Assembly (NCBI RefSeq): GCF_002211105.1
Contig: NZ_JPUA01000026.1
Span: forward strand, 49,085 to 113,084
Direction: 5' to 3'
Length of the DNA: 64,000 nt
Origin: Halomonas campaniensis
GTDB taxonomy: Bacteria > Pseudomonadota > Gammaproteobacteria > Pseudomonadales > Halomonadaceae
Position 1 is the stretch's first letter. Every line of letters begins with the position of its first letter. The position numbers were made by a program, and so were the translations under genes. The notes under the pieces were generated by a model that saw only the letters and a list, made by a program, of their open reading frames with translations, ran no database searches and was not told the origin of the DNA. Positions 17,398-24,780 of the stretch are shown here, piece by piece.

Positions 17398-18354
17398 ATG
17401 AGCTCTACTAAGTTAACTGACTATCAACTAAAAAAGCTCAAACCTCTGGAATTGGAGCTAAAATATGCAGTGCGCTCTAGTGATACTGACAGAGCAATTG
17501 AAATTGCAACACAGATTCAAGAGCTTTTTCCAAAGGAATGGAGAAGGCATCATCGTCTTTTGCGGGCTAAATTGTGGGCTTTTGAATCTTGCTTGGACGC
17601 CAATAGGCTCTCTTATGCGCAAAGGGGCTTCATTGGTATAAGAAAGCTATCTGCCCCAACCACTCGCCTTTACCTAGAGGCGTCCAGCCTATTGGCTGTT
17701 TTCCATCTCAGGTCAAAGGATACTTCATCAGCAAAGGGCTTGATTAAGGAAGTTATTGAAAAAGTGAACAATATCAGCTCCGAGAGGACAAGGCATCAGT
17801 TCCAAAAGCGCTTGATCGAACGGATTGAAGAAGAATGCATTCTGACTGAGCTGATTGGAACCAATCACGCCGAAATGAATGTTGATGAGATCCAAGCAAA
17901 AGCTGTACTCCTGATTCAAAGAAATTCTGATGACGAAATCTTTAAGCTCATCGGCAACTCGGTTCCAACGGCCAGTATTAGCCTTCTGCGAGATGTGCGC
18001 ACTTATTCATTGGATCAGTTGCCTCCTCCAGATAGAAAGCTGTTGCCGTCACCCGAAAAATCAGAGCAACCAAAAAAGATAGGAAAAATCACCTTTGCAA
18101 TAATCAAGCGCATTGCTTGGAAGACGTTTTGTAATCCAGATAGTTCGATATATAAACTATGGAAAAATCGGGTTCCCAAAGTCTTTAACGAAGGCTATTT
18201 TTCTGCAGCGGTGGTTACCACTATGGGTGATTTCAGAATTGGAATTCCCTTGCTTGCAAGTGGTATTTCGGCTCTGGTAATGAAATATACAGCGGAAGAG
18301 TTTTGTGAATTCTCGAAGCCAAAGGGGCTTATGATTCACCGCGGAAAAGAATAA
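17398..18354 (+). CDS. Integron cassette 2 protein, hypothetical
   Basis: 318 residues, unrecognised, AT-rich, preceded by ggaga at a good distance. The N-terminal two thirds are alpha-helical and charged, with helix pairs resembling TPR-like repeats (EIATQIQELFPKEWRRH and LYLEASSLLAVFHLRSK). A hydrophobic, Gly-containing segment near residues 280-297 (GIPLLASGISALVMKY) is followed by a short charged tail. The helical body with one late hydrophobic segment would fit a peripheral membrane or effector-type protein, but that is speculation. The stop codon ends directly at the R'' box of attC2, which confirms its place as a gene cassette. Confidence 0.8.
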   Translation: MSSTKLTDYQLKKLKPLELELKYAVRSSDTDRAIEIATQIQELFPKEWRRHHRLLRAKLWAFESCLDANRLSYAQRGFIGIRKLSAPTTRLYLEASSLLAVFHLRSKDTSSAKGLIKEVIEKVNNISSERTRHQFQKRLIERIEEECILTELIGTNHAEMNVDEIQAKAVLLIQRNSDDEIFKLIGNSVPTASISLLRDVRTYSLDQLPPPDRKLLPSPEKSEQPKKIGKITFAIIKRIAWKTFCNPDSSIYKLWKNRVPKVFNEGYFSAAVVTTMGDFRIGIPLLASGISALVMKYTAEEFCEFSKPKGLMIHRGKE

Positions 18355-18443
18355 ACCTAACTAGGCGGTCAAGCGGACGCCAAAAGCGTGGCGCTTTTGA
18401 TCCCCCAGCTGCGTTCCGGCGCCGGTTACCATCAGAGTTAGGC
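18355..18443 (+). repeat. attC site 2
   Basis: An 89-bp imperfect palindrome with R'' acctaac (18355-18361) and R' GTTAGGC (18437-18443). The inner boxes ggtcaagcgg and ccggttacc pair around an extrahelical C, as in attC1. A GC-rich internal hairpin (about 18382-18400) adds to the fold. Confidence 0.88.
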
Positions 18444-18460
18444 ATACGTAAGGAAGAGAC

Positions 18461-18856
18461 ATGGGGAAATACGGAAAGGCCGCTATTCGAGCTCAGGAGC
18501 TTTTGACAGTGAATAGAAAGTTGGAACCTGTCTCAGCCTGGAACAGGGCCGTAAATGAAGTCTTTCCGAATAGCCCCTTATCCCGGGAGAAAAGCTGTCC
18601 TCGCGGTGCATTCTTGGGCCTTTGCTCCGACGGTCTAGTGTCAGGGGTTCCATCAGGCGAGTACACACTATCAAAAGACAATCGTCGCTATGCACGCGAA
18701 GCGGTAAAGCTTCTCCGGAAGGCGCCTTCTTTGGCCGACAAACCAGACGAGGTCTGGAAGGAAATCATGCGAGGGGAGGCTAAGTCGGAGAACTCACAGA
18801 TGGACGTTGCAATTTCGCTATGGCAGGCCGGTGCCATTAGCAAGAACGATGTCTAA
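18461..18856 (+). CDS. Integron cassette 3 protein, DUF6979-like
   Basis: 131 residues, preceded by aaggaag. MGKYGKAAIRAQEL at the start, then AWNRAVNEVFPNS, SREKSCPRGAFLGLC and NSQMDVAISLWQAG recall the small DUF6979 family, in which these blocks are conserved; the family name is from memory and should be checked. There is no signal peptide or membrane segment. The Cys residues in SCPRGAFLGLC may be structural or catalytic. The stop TAA lies within the R'' box of attC3. Confidence 0.78.
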   Translation: MGKYGKAAIRAQELLTVNRKLEPVSAWNRAVNEVFPNSPLSREKSCPRGAFLGLCSDGLVSGVPSGEYTLSKDNRRYAREAVKLLRKAPSLADKPDEVWKEIMRGEAKSENSQMDVAISLWQAGAISKNDV

Positions 18857-18934
18857 CAATCCGCTCAAGTTCGTTCTGGCCTTCGGCCTCCACAGGATGC
18901 GCCAGAGGCGCGCCGCTTAGCTCAGACGTTGAGG
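18851..18934 (+). repeat. attC site 3 (degenerate right end)
   Basis: R'' is gtctaac (18851-18857), and the L boxes gctcaag and cttagc pair with an extrahelical C. The right end reads GTTGAGG (18928-18934), deviating from GTTRRRY at its last base. The central part is GC-rich and self-complementary (ggccttcggcc). It is the last site of the array. Confidence 0.8.
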
Positions 18935-19000
18935 CTGAAGAAAACCTGTGGATTGCTAAGTTTTGATGGGATCAAGGAATACAGACGAGGAGCGGTCAGC

Positions 19001-19187
19001 ATGCCGCGCTTCAATCCTTATAACCACGATCAAAATGCCATGGTGGTGGTCAACTACTAAGATCAGCCGCAGCCCGGTACCTTTGCGCACAAGCTAAACT
19101 TACCCGTTTTCCATGCCAAGTACCGCAACGACGCTATCGGTCGGCTGGCTATGATGCAGTTATTCTATACATTCAGCTTTTTCAAGG
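19001..19187 (+). pseudogene. IS1182-family transposase remnant
   Basis: Reading from ATG 19001 gives MPRFNPYNHDQNAM, then a stop at 19058-19060, then PQPGTFAHKLN and VFHAKYRNDAIGRLA in the same frame. This is the recognisable N-terminus of IS1182-type transposases (RFxxYNxDQ, PGTFE/AxxLN, FDARYRNDxxGRLAYDP). The DDE catalytic part is missing, and after GRLA the sequence loses similarity. A ribosome-binding site (gaggag) survives upstream. It marks a former insertion at the edge of the integron array, directly before the rho-like gene. Confidence 0.75.
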
Positions 19188-19202
19188 CGATACATCGATA
19201 CC

Positions 19203-20159
19203 ATGACGAGAAAAACACTAGGTTTGAAGGTAAAAAGAGAGATAGATGCCAAGCCCGCCGACGAGGTTGACGATCAATTCCCCAATGATCCCGAAAAACG
19301 TTTTTTAAATGGCGTTGCTATTCATCCTTCCCCCCGCATTGCTTTAGAGCCTGGCTCTCAAGAGCGTACTGTGCGAGCGATGGATTTGATTACGCCCATT
19401 GGTATGGGGCAACGAGGGTTGATTGTGGCGCCGCCAGGCTCTGGCAAAACGACGATGTTAAAACATATCTGTCAGGCCGTGACTGAGGCTCATCCGGAAA
19501 TAAAGCTGTATGCCTTACTGATTGATGAACGCCCTGAAGAAGTGACCGATTTTAAGCGCAGTGTGTCGGCAGAAGTACATGCATCGTCTTCAGACGAAAC
19601 CTACACGCACCATGTGCGTATGGCCGATAAACTCCTTGAGACGGCACGTAAGCAAGCAGGCGACGGTCATAATGTGATGATTGTGATCGATTCTCTTACG
19701 CGGCTCTCGCGCGTTCATAATGTCGAGCAGCGAGGTAATGGTCGCACTATGTCGGGTGGGCTGGATTCCCGAGCGATGGAAATACCCCGAAAACTGTTTG
19801 GCGCTGCGCGAAAGATCGAAAACGGCGGGTCGCTCACCATTCTGGCCACCGTGCTGGTGGATACGGGAAGCCGTATGGATCAGGTGATTTTCGAGGAGTT
19901 TAAGGGCACGGGCAATATGGAACTCGTGCTGTCCCGGGATGTGGCCAATCAACGGATTTTTCCGGCGATAGATATTGCTAAAAGCAGTACCCGTCGAGAG
20001 GAGCTTTTGATTGATGCAAAAGATATTGAAAAGGTAAGGACATTACGTAGAGGTTTGACAGCGCTGAAGCCAGTAGAAGGCGCGCAGAAGCTGCTTGCGT
20101 TATTGGATAAATATCCCACTAATGCCGAACTGTTAGATGCATTTTTACCGGATTCGTGA
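19203..20159 (+). CDS. Rho-like helicase lacking the N-terminal RNA-binding domain
   Basis: 318 residues aligning with the C-terminal ATPase/translocase part of transcription termination factor Rho (roughly E. coli residues 100-419). Present are Walker A PPGSGKTT, LIDERPEEV, the Walker B IVIDSLTRLSR, the Q-loop segment GRTMSGGLD, the R-loop FKGTGNMEL and the arginine-finger region SSTRREEL. The OB-fold cold-shock-like RNA-binding domain is absent, and about 35 charged residues replace it. All catalytic motifs look intact, so it may be functional rather than debris. It follows the transposase remnant by a few bases, so truncation by insertion is an alternative. The ribosome-binding site is weak. 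Confidence 0.85.
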   Translation: MTRKTLGLKVKREIDAKPADEVDDQFPNDPEKRFLNGVAIHPSPRIALEPGSQERTVRAMDLITPIGMGQRGLIVAPPGSGKTTMLKHICQAVTEAHPEIKLYALLIDERPEEVTDFKRSVSAEVHASSSDETYTHHVRMADKLLETARKQAGDGHNVMIVIDSLTRLSRVHNVEQRGNGRTMSGGLDSRAMEIPRKLFGAARKIENGGSLTILATVLVDTGSRMDQVIFEEFKGTGNMELVLSRDVANQRIFPAIDIAKSSTRREELLIDAKDIEKVRTLRRGLTALKPVEGAQKLLALLDKYPTNAELLDAFLPDS

Positions 20160-20172
20160 AATATCGATAATA

Positions 20173-20205
20173 AAGAAGCCCACCCTTTTAAAAGATGAGC
20201 TTCTT
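20173..20205. terminator. Hairpin between convergent rho-like and helicase genes
   Basis: aagaagc 20173-20179 pairs with gcttctt 20199-20205, with further pairing cttttaaaag in the loop. It lies between two convergent stop codons. The T-tract is poor, so its strength as an intrinsic terminator is uncertain. Confidence 0.5.
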
Positions 20206-20226
20206 GGGTAAGTTTTAACGATTACT

Positions 20227-21411
20227 TTATTTTCTGTAATTCAAGTTTGATTCAGGTACTGCTTTTCGAACCGGGAACCCTGCAATCTCTTTGCGCTCAA
20301 TAATGCTTTTTAAGCGTCTTTCAATAGCGCAAAGATTTTTAAAGTCACTCATGTCGACTAAAGAGATGGCTTCACCTGAGGCGCCCGCGCGGCCGGTTCG
20401 ACCAATGCGGTGGATGTACTCTTCTGGCTGAAAAGGTAAATCGTAATTCACCACACGACTCAATTCATCAATATCCAAACCACGCGCGGCAACTCCCGTG
20501 GCGACCAAGTACTTTAGCTCGCCAGATTTGAACTGGGCCAAAATCTTTTCGCGCATTGCTTGGCTTCTATCGCCATGGATAGAGTCCGCTGTGATGCCGC
20601 GTTTTTCCAGTTGAGCAACAAGCTTGGCCGCATTGTGTTTTTTCTCGGTAAAAATGAGCGCCTGATCCCATTGTTGCTCGTTGATCAAGTGGCTCAACAA
20701 GGCGGACTTAGTGTCTTTGTCGACGGTGATGAGCCATTGTTTGACATTAGCGGCGGCGCGGACGTTGGGAGAAATGGATATTTCAGCCGCCAGATCGGTC
20801 ATCTGGCGATCCGAAAAATCGTAGGCGAGGGCGCGAACGTCGTCTGTAATGGTAGCCGAAAACAGTAGGTTCTGACGGTCTTCAGGCAGGCGATCTATGA
20901 TTTTATGGATATCGTCGGCAAACCCCATGTCGACCATTCTGTCCGCTTCGTCCAGTACCATGACTTTAAGTTCGTCAAAATGCAGCGCACGCTGATGCGC
21001 CAAATCAAGCAATCTGCCCGGCGTGGCGACTAGAATATCCACTCCTTTGATTAGGCGCTCTTTTTGCGCTTCGGTATCCACACCGCCATACATCGCCATC
21101 GAGGTTAGGTGCGTGTGTTTAGCGTATTGAGCCACATTGGCTTCGACCTGAACCGCTAGCTCACGGGTCGGCACGAGAATCAGCGCACGTATCCGCTTGC
21201 CACGTAACGTGCCCGCGTTACTGAATCGCTCTAGCAGAGGAAGAACAAAGGCAGCGGTTTTACCTGTGCCTGTTTGTGCGGTGGCGATTAAGTCGTTACC
21301 CGAGAGAATGGCAGGAATCGCTTGTTCCTGAATGGGCGTTGGCGTGTTGTAACCTAGTTCGGTAATCGCTTGAACAAGAGGACTGGATAATCCTAGTTTT
21401 GAAAATGGCAT
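20227..21411 (-). CDS. rhlE: DEAD-box RNA helicase, RhlE type
   Basis: 394 residues. The motifs appear in order: FSKLGLSS with the Q-motif PTPIQEQAI, motif I AQTGTGKT, PTRELAVQ, TPGRLLD, motif II DEAD, motif III SAT, and motif VI HRIGRTGRAG. The short basic tail is typical of RhlE-like helicases, which act in ribosome assembly and mRNA turnover. ATG 21411 (MPFSKLG) is chosen; an in-frame extension to 21504 adds residues unlike the family. It is convergent with the rho-like gene. The A+T content is higher than in the cob region. Confidence 0.88.
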   Translation of the reverse strand: MPFSKLGLSSPLVQAITELGYNTPTPIQEQAIPAILSGNDLIATAQTGTGKTAAFVLPLLERFSNAGTLRGKRIRALILVPTRELAVQVEANVAQYAKHTHLTSMAMYGGVDTEAQKERLIKGVDILVATPGRLLDLAHQRALHFDELKVMVLDEADRMVDMGFADDIHKIIDRLPEDRQNLLFSATITDDVRALAYDFSDRQMTDLAAEISISPNVRAAANVKQWLITVDKDTKSALLSHLINEQQWDQALIFTEKKHNAAKLVAQLEKRGITADSIHGDRSQAMREKILAQFKSGELKYLVATGVAARGLDIDELSRVVNYDLPFQPEEYIHRIGRTGRAGASGEAISLVDMSDFKNLCAIERRLKSIIERKEIAGFPVRKAVPESNLNYRK

Positions 21412-21630
21412 TAGGAGCTCTGACCGATGGTCGTAAGGTGTGTCGAAAATGAAAAATGATTCAGTATAGCGTAAAAGCAGCCGCTCGTTGCTCGAACAGG
21501 GCAATTAGCTTCATAGTGCTGAACGGCGACTTTTGTGATGAAATTAAAGGCATTCATTAAATAAATGGTAAGTGATGCTTTATAGTACGCTAATGTTGGT
21601 CAGAATTAGCTTTAAAATTGGAGAGATAAC

Positions 21631-21768
21631 ATGGGTGATATAGGATTCATTTTTGGAATGATGGGAATGTCGATGGGCATCTTGGGGTTTGTCTTTGGCA
21701 TCCTTTCATTTTCTAAAGTTGTTAAGCTAGAGAAGAAATTGGCGAAAGTGGAGTCTCAGGGTAGTTGA
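21631..21768 (+). CDS. Small single-pass membrane protein (45 residues)
   Basis: A short open frame with a good ribosome-binding site (ggagag at 21620-21625). It has a strongly hydrophobic Gly/Met/Phe-rich stretch from residue 4 to about 27, then a Lys/Glu-rich tail resembling a short coiled coil (KVVKLEKKLAKVESQ). The layout of one transmembrane helix plus a cytoplasmic amphipathic helix resembles small stress membrane proteins annotated in many proteobacteria. The function is unknown. Confidence 0.65.
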   Translation: MGDIGFIFGMMGMSMGILGFVFGILSFSKVVKLEKKLAKVESQGS

Positions 21769-21869
21769 AGTTAAATCGTGAGTGAGCGAAATAAAAATTC
21801 AATTAAATTCAATAGTTTAGATCGTTTCACGTTTGTTCCTCGCACCATTTATGGCAAACGTTAATCCAT

Positions 21870-22238
21870 ATGCAAATGAACCCTGTCATTCAAGAAGAAA
21901 TATCCGGCTGTGGCATCGCAGCATGCGCTGCTCTTGCGGGCATTACCTATGCACAGGCGAAAGAGACAGCCAACGCCATGGGTATCTATGCCGAAGACAC
22001 AGCGCTTTGGTCAGACACCGAGTACGTCCGTAAGCTCTTGCGTGCTTTGGGGATCACGGCTGCCCCTACGGAGACGCCATTTGATACCTGGGAGCGCCTT
22101 CCAGATAAAGCACTGTTGGCGATCAAATGGCGCATGGAGCAGGGCAGACCTTTCTGGCATTGGGTGGTGTTTGCTAGAAGCGAGCGGGAAACCGTTGTGA
22201 CTTCGGGCGCATCAAGCCCAAGTGGTTCATCCGTGTAG
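21870..22238 (+). CDS. Peptidase C39-like / papain-like small protein
   Basis: 122 residues. The N-terminal CGIAACAALAG resembles the catalytic cysteine block of C39-type (papain-fold) peptidases, and FWHWVVFAR supplies a candidate catalytic histidine near residue 95. No ABC transporter, bacteriocin precursor or signal peptide is nearby, so it is a free-standing C39-like domain. The start could be ATG 21870 or 21876; no clear ribosome-binding site is seen. The substrate and activity are unknown. Confidence 0.65.
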   Translation: MQMNPVIQEEISGCGIAACAALAGITYAQAKETANAMGIYAEDTALWSDTEYVRKLLRALGITAAPTETPFDTWERLPDKALLAIKWRMEQGRPFWHWVVFARSERETVVTSGASSPSGSSV

Positions 22239-22292
22239 TTTAAGGCTCGACAGCTATTATTGAGGTCTACTCTTAAGGACTACTCTTAAGGT

Positions 22293-22778
22293 CTATGAGC
22301 TAGCGCTTGGTTCTTGCTGGGCTCTCGCTTTCTGTTCTGCTTGATCCAGAAGCACCGGGCCGCTACCTGATTCCGCCAGCTTGTCGTCCGGATTGTAGAG
22401 CGGGCAACTGGTCATACTCAAACAGCCGCAGCCGATACAGCCAGCCAAGTTACTACGTAGCTTTTGTAGATAAGCAATCCGGCCATCGAGCATCTGCTGC
22501 CAGTTTTTTGAAAGCTGTTGCCAGTCTTCAACCGTCGGTGTGCGGTTATAGGGCAGTGATTCAAAGGCCCGCTTGATCTCTTCCAGGCTGACGCCGACTT
22601 TCTGCGCGGCTTTAATCACCGAAATCCGCCTAAGTACTTCTGGTTTATAACGGCGCTGGTTGCCCGCATTGCGCCAGCTTTGGATCAGGCCTTGCTGCTC
22701 GTAAAAGTGCAAGGTACTGACTTTAATGCCGCAGCGCTTTGCCACCTTGCCCACACTCCAAATAGCCTCTGCCATCAC
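22293..22778 (-). CDS. soxR: Redox-sensitive transcriptional activator SoxR
   Basis: 161 residues. The MerR-type winged helix is at residues 5-72 (WSVGKVAKRCGIKVSTLHFYE), followed by a dimerisation helix and the [2Fe-2S] cluster ligands in CIGCGCLSMTSC (Cys 114, 117, 119, 125; the same spacing as E. coli SoxR). SoxR activates its targets when the cluster is oxidised by superoxide or redox-cycling compounds. It is divergent from a VOC-family gene, and a SoxR-box promoter lies between them. There is no soxS gene nearby, as usual outside enterics. Confidence 0.95.
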   Translation of the reverse strand: MMAEAIWSVGKVAKRCGIKVSTLHFYEQQGLIQSWRNAGNQRRYKPEVLRRISVIKAAQKVGVSLEEIKRAFESLPYNRTPTVEDWQQLSKNWQQMLDGRIAYLQKLRSNLAGCIGCGCLSMTSCPLYNPDDKLAESGSGPVLLDQAEQKARAQQEPSASS

Positions 22779-22819
22779 TCACCTCTGAATCTTTTTTGCC
22801 ATTTTTTCCCAAAAAACAC

Positions 22820-22850
22820 TTTACCTCAAGTGAAGTTGAGGTTTTATCCT
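22820..22850 (+). promoter_or_regulatory. SoxR-box promoter of the VOC gene
   Basis: The -35 TTTACC (22820-22825) and -10 TATCCT (22845-22850) are separated by 19 bases, the over-long spacer used by MerR-family activators. The spacer holds the dyad CCTCAAGTGAAGTTGAGG (22824-22841), almost identical to the E. coli soxS operator. Confidence 0.93.
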
Positions 22851-22879
22851 GCCATTTCACTTAACGCAAGGAGACTCTT

Positions 22880-23317
22880 ATGTACTTGGAACACGTTAAT
22901 CTGGTCGTTGATGATATGGATGCCATGTTGGATTTTTACCGCGCCGTATTCCCCCACTGGCGGGTGCGAGATGAAGGCCATGGTGAGTGGTATGGCAAGC
23001 CACGCAAGTGGATACACTTTGGTGATGATGAACATTACTTGGCGTTAAGCGATCACGGCGAAGGGGAGAACCGTGATCTGGAAGGCCATAGCGTTGGGCT
23101 GGCCCATTTTGCTTATGTAACCGATAACCTTGACGCCGTTGTGGCCAGGTTAAATAACGCGGGTTTTGCCATTGCCAAACCAGGAGCAACAGAGCCGTTT
23201 CGTAAAAATGTCTACTTTGTCGATCCGGCTGGGTTTGAAGTTGAGTTTGTCGAGTATCTGAGTGATATACCGGCTGAACGGAATTTAAACCGCGATGCTC
23301 AGAAAACGGCAACGTAG
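22880..23317 (+). CDS. VOC-family (glyoxalase/dioxygenase fold) protein, SoxR-regulated
   Basis: 145 residues with the paired beta-alpha-beta-beta-beta VOC fold: MYLEHVNLVVDDMDAMLDFYRAVFP at the N-terminus and LAHFAYVTDNLDAVVARL in the second module, ending DPAGFEVEFVEYLS. His 5, a His in the second module and the Glu in VEFVE are candidate metal ligands. The SoxR-type promoter directly upstream predicts induction by redox-cycling agents, which suggests a role in detoxifying quinones, electrophiles or a redox-active antibiotic. The substrate is unknown. A partial copy of this gene lies at 23932. Confidence 0.85.
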   Translation: MYLEHVNLVVDDMDAMLDFYRAVFPHWRVRDEGHGEWYGKPRKWIHFGDDEHYLALSDHGEGENRDLEGHSVGLAHFAYVTDNLDAVVARLNNAGFAIAKPGATEPFRKNVYFVDPAGFEVEFVEYLSDIPAERNLNRDAQKTAT

Positions 23318-23441
23318 GAGAGGTGGGCAACTGCGGGGTTGGTAATCAAGTCAGCACAGCGTGCTCTTGATAAGCAGGGGTATTTAAGCAATAACGAGCC
23401 AGGAAGCCTCTTTTGTAAAACTTAAAATTTGGGGTTTGACA

Positions 23442-23864
23442 ATGAAAATAGATGTCGGCTTTACGCACATTGCGTTATCAGCAAGTAACTTAGATAAGAG
23501 TGTTGATTTTTATCAGCGCTACGCCAATATGGCTGTCATTCATGAGCGAACAGATAAGGAAATTGACAAGCGGGTCGTTTGGTTGTCGGATAAATCACGC
23601 CCATTTGTATTAGTGCTAGTACAAAACAGTAATCCGGTTCCTATATTAGGGCCTTTTGCCCACCTGGGTGTTGGTTGTAAAAGCAAGCGTGAAGTAGATG
23701 ATTTATGTGACCAAGCTAGGCGCGAAGGCATATTGTCCCGGGAGGCGACGGATAGCGGCTATCCGGTAGGCTATTGGGCCTTTATAAATGATCCAGATGG
23801 CCATGTTTTAGAAATTTCGTATGGACAGGAAATCGGTTTAACGGTTGAAAAATCGGACACTTAG
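23442..23864 (+). CDS. VOC-family protein
   Basis: 140 residues from ATG 23442 (TTG 23436 in frame is less likely). FTHIALSASNLDKSVDFYQRYANM and the ending DPDGHVLEISYGQ are glyoxalase/bleomycin-resistance (VOC) signatures. His 9 and Glu in LEISY are possible metal ligands. It is not closely similar to the preceding VOC protein, so it is not a simple duplicate. It lies 124 bases downstream and may share the SoxR-controlled transcript. The substrate is unknown. Confidence 0.82.
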   Translation: MKIDVGFTHIALSASNLDKSVDFYQRYANMAVIHERTDKEIDKRVVWLSDKSRPFVLVLVQNSNPVPILGPFAHLGVGCKSKREVDDLCDQARREGILSREATDSGYPVGYWAFINDPDGHVLEISYGQEIGLTVEKSDT

Positions 23865-23931
23865 GGAGCCGCAGTAACCACCTTCGTATCCGAATCCTCT
23901 GTTAGTAGCTAGCACCCAAGTTCACCTGTGC

Positions 23932-24036
23932 ATGGCGCTAAGCGATCATGGCGAAGGGAAGAGCCGTGATCTGAAAGGCCACAGAGTTGGGCTGGCCCAT
24001 GTTGCTGATGTGGCCGATAACCTTGACGCCGTTGTC
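23932..24036 (+). pseudogene. Partial duplicate of the SoxR-regulated VOC gene
   Basis: Bases 23934-24035 match 23041-23142 with 11 differences in 102 positions (about 89% identity by hand count), in the same orientation. The remnant carries only the middle of the VOC gene. After gttgt the similarity stops abruptly and the frame runs into unrelated sequence up to 24132. It is a fragment left by duplication or by recombination with a related allele. Confidence 0.8.
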
Positions 24037-24203
24037 ACCGGTGAACTGTGGTCAAAGCAGCCTTGGGCAAACAAGACAGCTGAGTACGTAGGCTGGGCTT
24101 ACCGCTCATTTGGTAGACTGCTTATTAGATGAATGGGGTAGATTTACTTTTAATTAGAATAATATAATATATTGCGTTAACAGTAAAACTACAGGAGCTT
24201 TCA

Positions 24204-24704
24204 GTGAGAATTGAAACCAAAAAAGGAATATTGGAAGGCGAGTGGCACTACTTAACCCAATGGAAGGAGCAAGTTTTTCCTGCAGAGGGGCGTGGTAAAG
24301 AGTGGTCCCCTGTTTCTTGGCATAGCATCGTCTACTCGGAGGAGAAGAACCCTATTGGCCACATTGGCTTTGATAGCTTTGAAGTCCTCATCGATGCTGT
24401 GCCTCGTTTAGTGATTGGTATTGGTGAGGTTGTTGTGAGGCCAGAATATCAAGGGCAAGGCATTCCAGCTCTACTGTTTAACGAAGTTCATCATCAGGCG
24501 AGCAACCATTTTGGAACTGGAGTATTTACGCTTTTTTGCCCGTCTCGGCTAGTTTCTTATTACGAAAGACATGGTTATCAGCGGCATTCTGGTGCCGTTT
24601 ATTTTCTGCAGCAAGGTGAGACAGTGCTTTCTACCTTCGAGTTTATGCATCGTGGTGACTTGACCCCAGTTGGAGAGGTAGTTTTACAAAGCGAACCTTG
24701 GTGA
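24204..24704 (+). CDS. GNAT-family N-acetyltransferase
   Basis: 166 residues from GTG 24204, with aggagc at 24193-24198. The acetyl-CoA binding motif A is VVRPEYQGQGIPALLFNEV, preceded by the beta-strand GIGEVVV and followed by FCPSRLVSYYERHGYQ, the usual C-terminal GNAT motif. It resembles the group acting on small molecules or antibiotics, but no substrate can be inferred. It is one of a run of small plus-strand genes of lower GC content. Confidence 0.8.
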   Translation: MRIETKKGILEGEWHYLTQWKEQVFPAEGRGKEWSPVSWHSIVYSEEKNPIGHIGFDSFEVLIDAVPRLVIGIGEVVVRPEYQGQGIPALLFNEVHHQASNHFGTGVFTLFCPSRLVSYYERHGYQRHSGAVYFLQQGETVLSTFEFMHRGDLTPVGEVVLQSEPW

Positions 24705-24780
24705 TTAAGAAGTTTTTAACAACAGGTAGTCGCCATAGGCTTAGATGACTGATCTTTAGTATGTCTCTTCGTATATCTCT

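Noticed and set aside
16536..18960. CRISPR array or tRNA/rRNA genes in the AT-rich junction
   Set aside because: No regularly spaced direct repeats and no cloverleaf or rRNA motifs were seen here or elsewhere in the window.
22267..22292. Two tandem 13-base units (ctactcttaagg plus one base) after the C39-like gene
   Set aside because: Only two copies; likely a small slippage duplication with no visible function.
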